Part shown: positions 13,905 to 16,774 of the stretch, one piece after another
Layout: each line of letters begins with the position of its first letter
Numbering within the stretch: the first letter of the stretch is position 1
Assembly: GCA_944326735.1 (NCBI GenBank)
Contig: CALVFC010000016.1
Span: 1-16,774, forward strand
DNA: 16,774 nt
Source: an uncultured Limosilactobacillus sp.
GTDB taxonomy: Bacteria; Bacillota; Bacilli; Lactobacillales; Lactobacillaceae
Direction: 5' to 3'
Notes under the pieces: model-generated
Database searches by the model: none
What the model saw: the letters and a program-made list of their open reading frames with translations, nothing else
What the model was told of the DNA's origin: nothing
Made by a program: the position numbers and the translations under genes

Positions 13905-14577
13905 GATTCGTCACCAACCGGTAGCCAACTCCCCGTTCAGTTCGCAGGTCATCTTTTAAATTCACGGTTGCCAACTTGGAACGAAGGCGACTGATGTTAA
14001 CGTTGAGTGTATTATCATTGAGAAATTTACCGCCTTGCCAAAGCCACTCGAGGAGGTTTTCTTTTGTAACCGTGTGATTGATGTGGTTGATCAGGATGCC
14101 CAGCATAGCTCCTTCAGTGGGTGTTAACTGAACTGCTCCATTGGGAGTCGTTAATTCGTTGGTGAGCTGGTTTAGCTGGTTGTCATTCCACACCAATTGT
14201 TCGTTGTCGGGTGCTTGTTGGTTACGCCGTAACAGGGCTTGAATTTTGGCAATCAAAACCGCAGTCGAGAAGGGCTTCATAATGTAGTCATCCGCCCCAG
14301 CAGCGATAGCGTGCATGATATTACTGTCAATGTCAGCGGCTGAGATGACAATGATCGGTGCCTGGCTAACCTGGCGGACAGCGTTAATCCAATAAAAACC
14401 ATCAAAAGTGGGTAGGGTAATGTCAAAGAGGATCAGGTCTGGTGTTGCCTGGGCAATTTCCTGATCGACATGGTCCCAATCCTTAACGGTTAGGACGGTG
14501 TATTTCCATTTGCTAAGCTCCTCAGTTACCGTTTTGATAATCGTGGGGTTGTCTTCCACGATAAATATCTTTGCCAC
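13894..14577 (-). CDS. Bce-type response regulator, OmpR family
   Basis: A 227-residue two-domain regulator. The receiver domain has the acidic pair E8-D9, phospho-accepting Asp52 (LILFDITLP), Ser79 and Lys101 (MKPFS). A C-terminal OmpR-type winged helix (about 128-225) carries LTPTEGAMLGILINH, NTLNVNISRLRSKL and RTERGVGYRL. The start is GTG at 14577 with a G-rich ribosome binding site (AGGGGG, 14585-14590 on the plus strand). It is the first gene of the regulator-kinase operon, behind a good promoter at 14610-14638. It is expected to activate the transporter operon downstream and perhaps its own. The binding site is not established; the palindrome just upstream of the promoter looks like parS rather than a regulator box. 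Confidence 0.95.
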   Translation of the reverse strand: MAKIFIVEDNPTIIKTVTEELSKWKYTVLTVKDWDHVDQEIAQATPDLILFDITLPTFDGFYWINAVRQVSQAPIIVISAADIDSNIMHAIAAGADDYIMKPFSTAVLIAKIQALLRRNQQAPDNEQLVWNDNQLNQLTNELTTPNGAVQLTPTEGAMLGILINHINHTVTKENLLEWLWQGGKFLNDNTLNVNISRLRSKLATVNLKDDLRTERGVGYRLVTNHEN

Positions 14578-14609
14578 ATTAATTGCCCCCTGCGCTTGTA
14601 ATCAATTTG

Positions 14610-14638
14610 ATAATACCGTAAGCAGTCCGTTAACTCAA
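14610..14638 (-). promoter_or_regulatory. Sigma-A-type promoter for the regulator-kinase operon
   Basis: On the minus strand, TTGAGT (14638-14633) and TATTAT (14615-14610) are separated by exactly 17 bases; TATTAT is one base from consensus. Transcription would start near 14603, leaving a leader of about 26 bases. Confidence 0.72.
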
Positions 14639-14645
14639 ATTAGCA

Positions 14646-14661
14646 TGTTTCATGTGAAACA
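14646..14661. promoter_or_regulatory. Candidate parS site (ParB/Spo0J binding)
   Basis: TGTTTCATGTGAAACA agrees with the Firmicute parS sequence TGTTTCACGTGAAACA at 15 of 16 positions; only one centre base differs and both 7-bp arms are perfect. It is intergenic, between the pnuC terminator and the -35 box of the response regulator. An alternative is a response-regulator operator, since it lies 8 bases upstream of the -35 box. Confidence 0.7.
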
Positions 14662-14668
14662 CAGAGAC

Positions 14669-14698
14669 AAAAAAGACGGCACCACGATTGGCACCGCC
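14669..14698 (-). terminator. Intrinsic terminator after pnuC
   Basis: On the minus strand, GGCGGTGCCA pairs with TGGTGCCGTC across a 4-base loop (with G-T wobbles), followed by TTTTTT (14674-14669). It separates pnuC from the regulator-kinase operon. Confidence 0.85.
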
Positions 14699-14715
14699 AG
14701 AAATATTGATATCAA

Positions 14716-15471
14716 TTAATTTTTGTCTAAACCAAGCTTAGCAGTATATTGGGATTCTTCCTTTTCCAGACGAGCGCGTTCACGCTTGTTATACCATGGT
14801 GAAATCGTGAAGGCCAAAACATCATTGATGATGTAAACCATACTGTTAACGGCCATTGCGAGAGAAGCATCGCCTTGGGCAAAGGTGACTCCCCACAGAA
14901 CCATTTGGAAGATCCCAGAAGCTAACCACCAGAAGTACTGGTTGTTGTAACGAAGGAAGCAAATCACACCGGCTGTTAAACTGATGGAGAAGCTGATCGC
15001 ATCAATCCATGGACGAGGATCATTTGTTAAGGCGCCGATTAAGTAACCAGAAATTACATAAACGACGATCGTAGACAAAATTGCCACAAACCATGTCTTA
15101 CCAGTGAACTTCCGAATTTTGGAAACCATGTTGATATTCCAGTTTGCTGATAACAGAACCGGAATATCCAGAGTAATGACGTACGCTAATTGTTCACCAA
15201 TGCTCAGGTAGTTCTTAGCAGAAAAACCAACGATAATGAAACAGATAGCGGACAAGATCCCCAACCATCCATTAACGGACTTAGCAGCGTTAATGGCCAA
15301 AATACAAAGGACACCAAGCGTAGTCCCAATAAAGGTAATTACAGTAATCCAAGTAATCTTGTCATTGACAAGTGTCATTATTTGGCAACCTAAACTGAAG
15401 AAGAATAGGTAGTAGTTTTGTTGAGGCCAACCCTTGAGCTGGTGAGCTAAAAAGTGAAAATAGTTTTTCAT
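14716..15471 (-). CDS. pnuC: PnuC-family nicotinamide riboside / mononucleotide transporter
   Basis: Integral membrane facilitator that brings in a vitamin B3 precursor, normally nicotinamide riboside, for NAD synthesis. The 251-residue protein has about seven hydrophobic segments and the PnuC sequence pattern: NGWLGILSAICF (67-78) early, and RYNNQYFWWLASGIFQMVLW (about 184-203) with the aromatic-rich substrate segment near the end, plus a charged cytoplasmic tail (NKRERARLEKEE). The ATG at 15471 has GGGAG about 10 bases upstream. It is transcribed alone from a promoter at 15567-15594, with a structured leader of about 90 bases before the start that may control it. A terminator follows. No NadR-like kinase gene is in the window. 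Confidence 0.93.
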   Translation of the reverse strand: MKNYFHFLAHQLKGWPQQNYYLFFFSLGCQIMTLVNDKITWITVITFIGTTLGVLCILAINAAKSVNGWLGILSAICFIIVGFSAKNYLSIGEQLAYVITLDIPVLLSANWNINMVSKIRKFTGKTWFVAILSTIVVYVISGYLIGALTNDPRPWIDAISFSISLTAGVICFLRYNNQYFWWLASGIFQMVLWGVTFAQGDASLAMAVNSMVYIINDVLAFTISPWYNKRERARLEKEESQYTAKLGLDKN

Positions 15472-15485
15472 TACTCAAATCTCCC

Positions 15486-15571
15486 ATACTAGATATTGTA
15501 TTAATTGCGCTATGAGACCGGGCAACACACAATATGTTGTGGGCAGTCTCGAATGCAACGTCATCTAGTAT
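15486..15571 (-). promoter_or_regulatory. Structured leader / long inverted repeat upstream of pnuC
   Basis: A perfect 9-bp inverted repeat, ATACTAGAT (15486-15494) and ATCTAGTAT (15563-15571), frames the leader; the distal arm covers the -10 box and the near arm abuts the ribosome binding site. Inside lies a hairpin GAGAC/GTCTC (15514-15518 with 15546-15550) enclosing CACAA/TTGTG (15528-15532 with 15537-15541). It may be an operator pair or a cis-acting RNA. I cannot assign it to a known riboswitch class. Confidence 0.45.
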
Positions 15572-15594
15572 AGCATTCTTGAAAGATGAAACAA
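15567..15594 (-). promoter_or_regulatory. Promoter for pnuC
   Basis: On the minus strand, TTGTTT (15594-15589) and TATACT (15572-15567) are 16 bases apart; TATACT is one base from consensus. Transcription would start near 15560. Confidence 0.55.
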
Positions 15595-15603
15595 GCATCG
15601 GAA

Positions 15604-15634
15604 AAATGATTAATCAGTCGATATTACTGATCAA
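15604..15634 (-). terminator. Probable AT-rich terminator after greA
   Basis: On the minus strand, TTGATCAGT (15634-15626) pairs with ACTGATTAA (15618-15610) across a 7-base loop; the T-run of the tail follows at 15606-15602 after TCA. It overlaps a competing 8-bp stem (15619-15626 with 15640-15647). The stem is weak, so efficiency is uncertain. Confidence 0.45.
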
Positions 15635-15683
15635 AGGGATAATATCGGTACCTCAAGAATTTTGAAAAAATTTCTGGAGTTGA

Positions 15684-16205
15684 TTACCGTTTATCATCAT
15701 CGGCAACAGATAATTTAACCGCCACAATTTTGACCTGGTAATCACCTTGGGGAGCATTAACGGTGACAGTTTGACCAACTTTTTGGTGCATGATGGCCTG
15801 TCCTAATGGTGAGTCAAAAGAGACCTTTTGTTTTGCCAAATCAGCTTCCTGCTTACCGACAATATGGTAGGTCATCTGGTCGTCGTCATCCGTGAACTGG
15901 ACCGTGACCGTTGTCCCTAAATCAACGGTTTGGTTGTCTGATGGCTTAATGATTTCAGCGTACTGCAACTGCTTATTAAGGAAACGCAGCCGACTTTCCA
16001 AGTGCCGCAACTCACGCTTAGCAGTACTATATTCGGTATTTTCTGATAGGTCTCCTAAAGCGCGGGCGGCCTTTAATTGAGCAATCTTTGCTGGACGTTC
16101 TTTCTGTAATTGAGCAATTTGGTCTTGAATCTCCTGGTAACCGGTAGCAGTCATTTTTTGAAAGTACACGTTCGCCATTGCTTCTTGAATTTTTTTACGT
16201 TGCAT
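15684..16205 (-). CDS. greA: Transcript cleavage factor GreA family
   Basis: Binds RNA polymerase through its secondary channel and stimulates cleavage of backtracked transcripts. The 173-residue protein has the two-part layout: an N-terminal antiparallel coiled coil (about 18-90) with the acidic tip GDLSENTEYSTAKREL (52-67), whose Asp and Glu are the catalytic tip pair, and a C-terminal FKBP-like domain with SPLGQAIMHQKVGQTVTVNAPQGDYQVKI. It is some 15 residues longer than the usual GreA at the N-terminus. ATG at 16205 is kept because AGGAG (AGGAGC, 16216 region) lies 9 bases upstream; an inner ATG at 16178 has no good site. It could be a second Gre paralogue rather than the main GreA. Confidence 0.92.
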   Translation of the reverse strand: MQRKKIQEAMANVYFQKMTATGYQEIQDQIAQLQKERPAKIAQLKAARALGDLSENTEYSTAKRELRHLESRLRFLNKQLQYAEIIKPSDNQTVDLGTTVTVQFTDDDDQMTYHIVGKQEADLAKQKVSFDSPLGQAIMHQKVGQTVTVNAPQGDYQVKIVAVKLSVADDDKR

Positions 16206-16252
16206 TGTTATTAGCTCCTAATTAACAATTTGCAGATTATTGTTTCTTACTA

Positions 16253-16281
16253 ATTATGATATGATAGAAGGGATAATTCAA
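16253..16281 (-). promoter_or_regulatory. Sigma-A-type promoter for greA
   Basis: On the minus strand, TTGAAT (16281-16276) and CATAAT (16258-16253) are exactly 17 bases apart; CATAAT is one base from consensus. It overlaps the region that must hold the divergent promoter of the gene at 16307, where TATGAT (16255-16260 or 16260-16265) could be the -10. Confidence 0.65.
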
Positions 16282-16306
16282 TTTGTTATGGGGGAGTTTT
16301 GGAATA

Positions 16307-16774
16307 ATGAGTGAAGAAGAACATGTAAAACAGTTCCTTAATTCGTCCACGTTTAATCAGCTATCTGCTAATCAACAGAAGCACGCTCAAGCCATTTTGA
16401 CAAGATTTAACAGCTTTATGAACGACGAGCAGCACCTAGCCGACACTGCGTGGACACCACAGGCAGTTCAGCAAGTGATGGTTGGTCAGTTCATTGCTGA
16501 TCCGGACTTAACAAATTCATTCGGGATTGCGGTTGCGCCAGTCTTAAAAGCTTACCAACGTTTCTTGAAGGTGGATAACTTATCAGAGTTGGAACAAGCA
16601 ATTGATGACCAACGTGCTACCATGAACGAATGCCGGAAGAGCCACCAGACCTTACAAGAACTTAATGGTAAGGGTTCTAAGTCTCCGAAAGCTACGTCAA
16701 AGAAGGCACCAGCTAAAAAGGCTAAAACCAGCAAAAAGGGGTCAACGGCAAAAAGGCTACCACTCCGGCCATCC
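16307..16774 (+). CDS. Hypothetical protein with Lys/Ala-rich tail, 3'-truncated by window edge
   Basis: The frame is open from ATG at 16307 to the window end (156 codons) with no stop, so the gene is partial. GGGGGAG (16289-16295) is the ribosome binding site. The protein starts MSEEEHVKQFLNSSTFNQL and has a helical body of about 120 residues (FNSFMNDEQHL, then VVQQVMVG-like and AYQRFLKVDNLSELEQAID), followed by a tail rich in Lys, Ala and Ser (KATSKKAPAKKAKTSKKG) resembling histone-H1-like tails that bind nucleic acid. I do not recognise the family. The last 12 codons lose the Lys/Ala pattern (STAKRLPLRPS); see the finding on a possible frameshift. It is divergent from greA. Confidence 0.75.
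   Translation, partial: MSEEEHVKQFLNSSTFNQLSANQQKHAQAILTRFNSFMNDEQHLADTAWTPQAVQQVMVGQFIADPDLTNSFGIAVAPVLKAYQRFLKVDNLSELEQAIDDQRATMNECRKSHQTLQELNGKGSKSPKATSKKAPAKKAKTSKKGSTAKRLPLRPS

Noticed and set aside
1..16774. CRISPR arrays, insertion sequences, tRNA and rRNA genes
   Set aside because: I looked for regular short repeats with spacers, transposase motifs and cloverleaf or rRNA sequences on both strands and saw none.

Overview
The window reads as chromosomal DNA of a Gram-positive, moderate-GC lactic acid bacterium, most likely a lactobacillus (Limosilactobacillus or a close relative). This rests on the strong AGGAGG-type ribosome binding sites, compact convergent and divergent gene layout, the mix of PepO, PnuC, GreA, NnrE and a Bce-type module, and the style of the proteins. 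The species is inferred, not proven. I see no insertion sequences, phage genes, CRISPR arrays, tRNAs or rRNAs.

Layout. 1-1025: the 3' part of hisS, then a two-way terminator. 1106-1747 (-): nnrE, NAD(P)H-hydrate epimerase. 1878-2616 (+): two co-transcribed small genes of unknown function behind a good promoter, then a terminator shared with a DUF488 gene on the minus strand (2665-3063). 3125-6495 (+): a tight four-gene run: alkyladenine DNA glycosylase, MoxR-like AAA+ ATPase, a VWA protein with a metallopeptidase-like N-terminus, and a 97-residue unknown. 6549-8453 (+): pepO, followed by a strong terminator. 8634-9793 (+): a translationally coupled pair, an XRE-type HTH protein with four membrane segments and a macrodomain protein. 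9837-14577 (-): a complete Bce-type antimicrobial-peptide sensing and detoxification module, transcribed regulator, kinase, [371-base gap], ATPase, permease. 14716-15471 (-): pnuC, vitamin B3 precursor transporter. 15684-16205 (-): a GreA-family transcript cleavage factor. 16307-16774 (+): an open-ended unknown gene with a Lys/Ala-rich tail.

How the genes fit together. The Bce module should be self-contained: an intramembrane-sensing kinase and its regulator drive the separate ATPase/permease operon. The kinase gene ends in its own intrinsic terminator, and the gap before the ATPase gene holds a 36-bp imperfect direct repeat, nested GC-rich inverted repeats and a probable activator-dependent promoter. 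The MoxR ATPase and VWA protein form the familiar chaperone-like pair, here with a small third partner.

The most notable signals are not genes. A perfect 14-bp palindrome ATTTCCCGGGAAAT (8593-8606), between pepO and the HTH gene, equals the Bacillus subtilis Noc (nucleoid occlusion) site. A 16-bp palindrome TGTTTCATGTGAAACA (14646-14661), between pnuC and the response regulator, matches the ParB site parS at 15 of 16 positions. A weaker Noc-like site lies inside the glycosylase gene (3607-3622). Together they suggest that this stretch carries chromosome-organisation sites and lies on the origin side of the chromosome.
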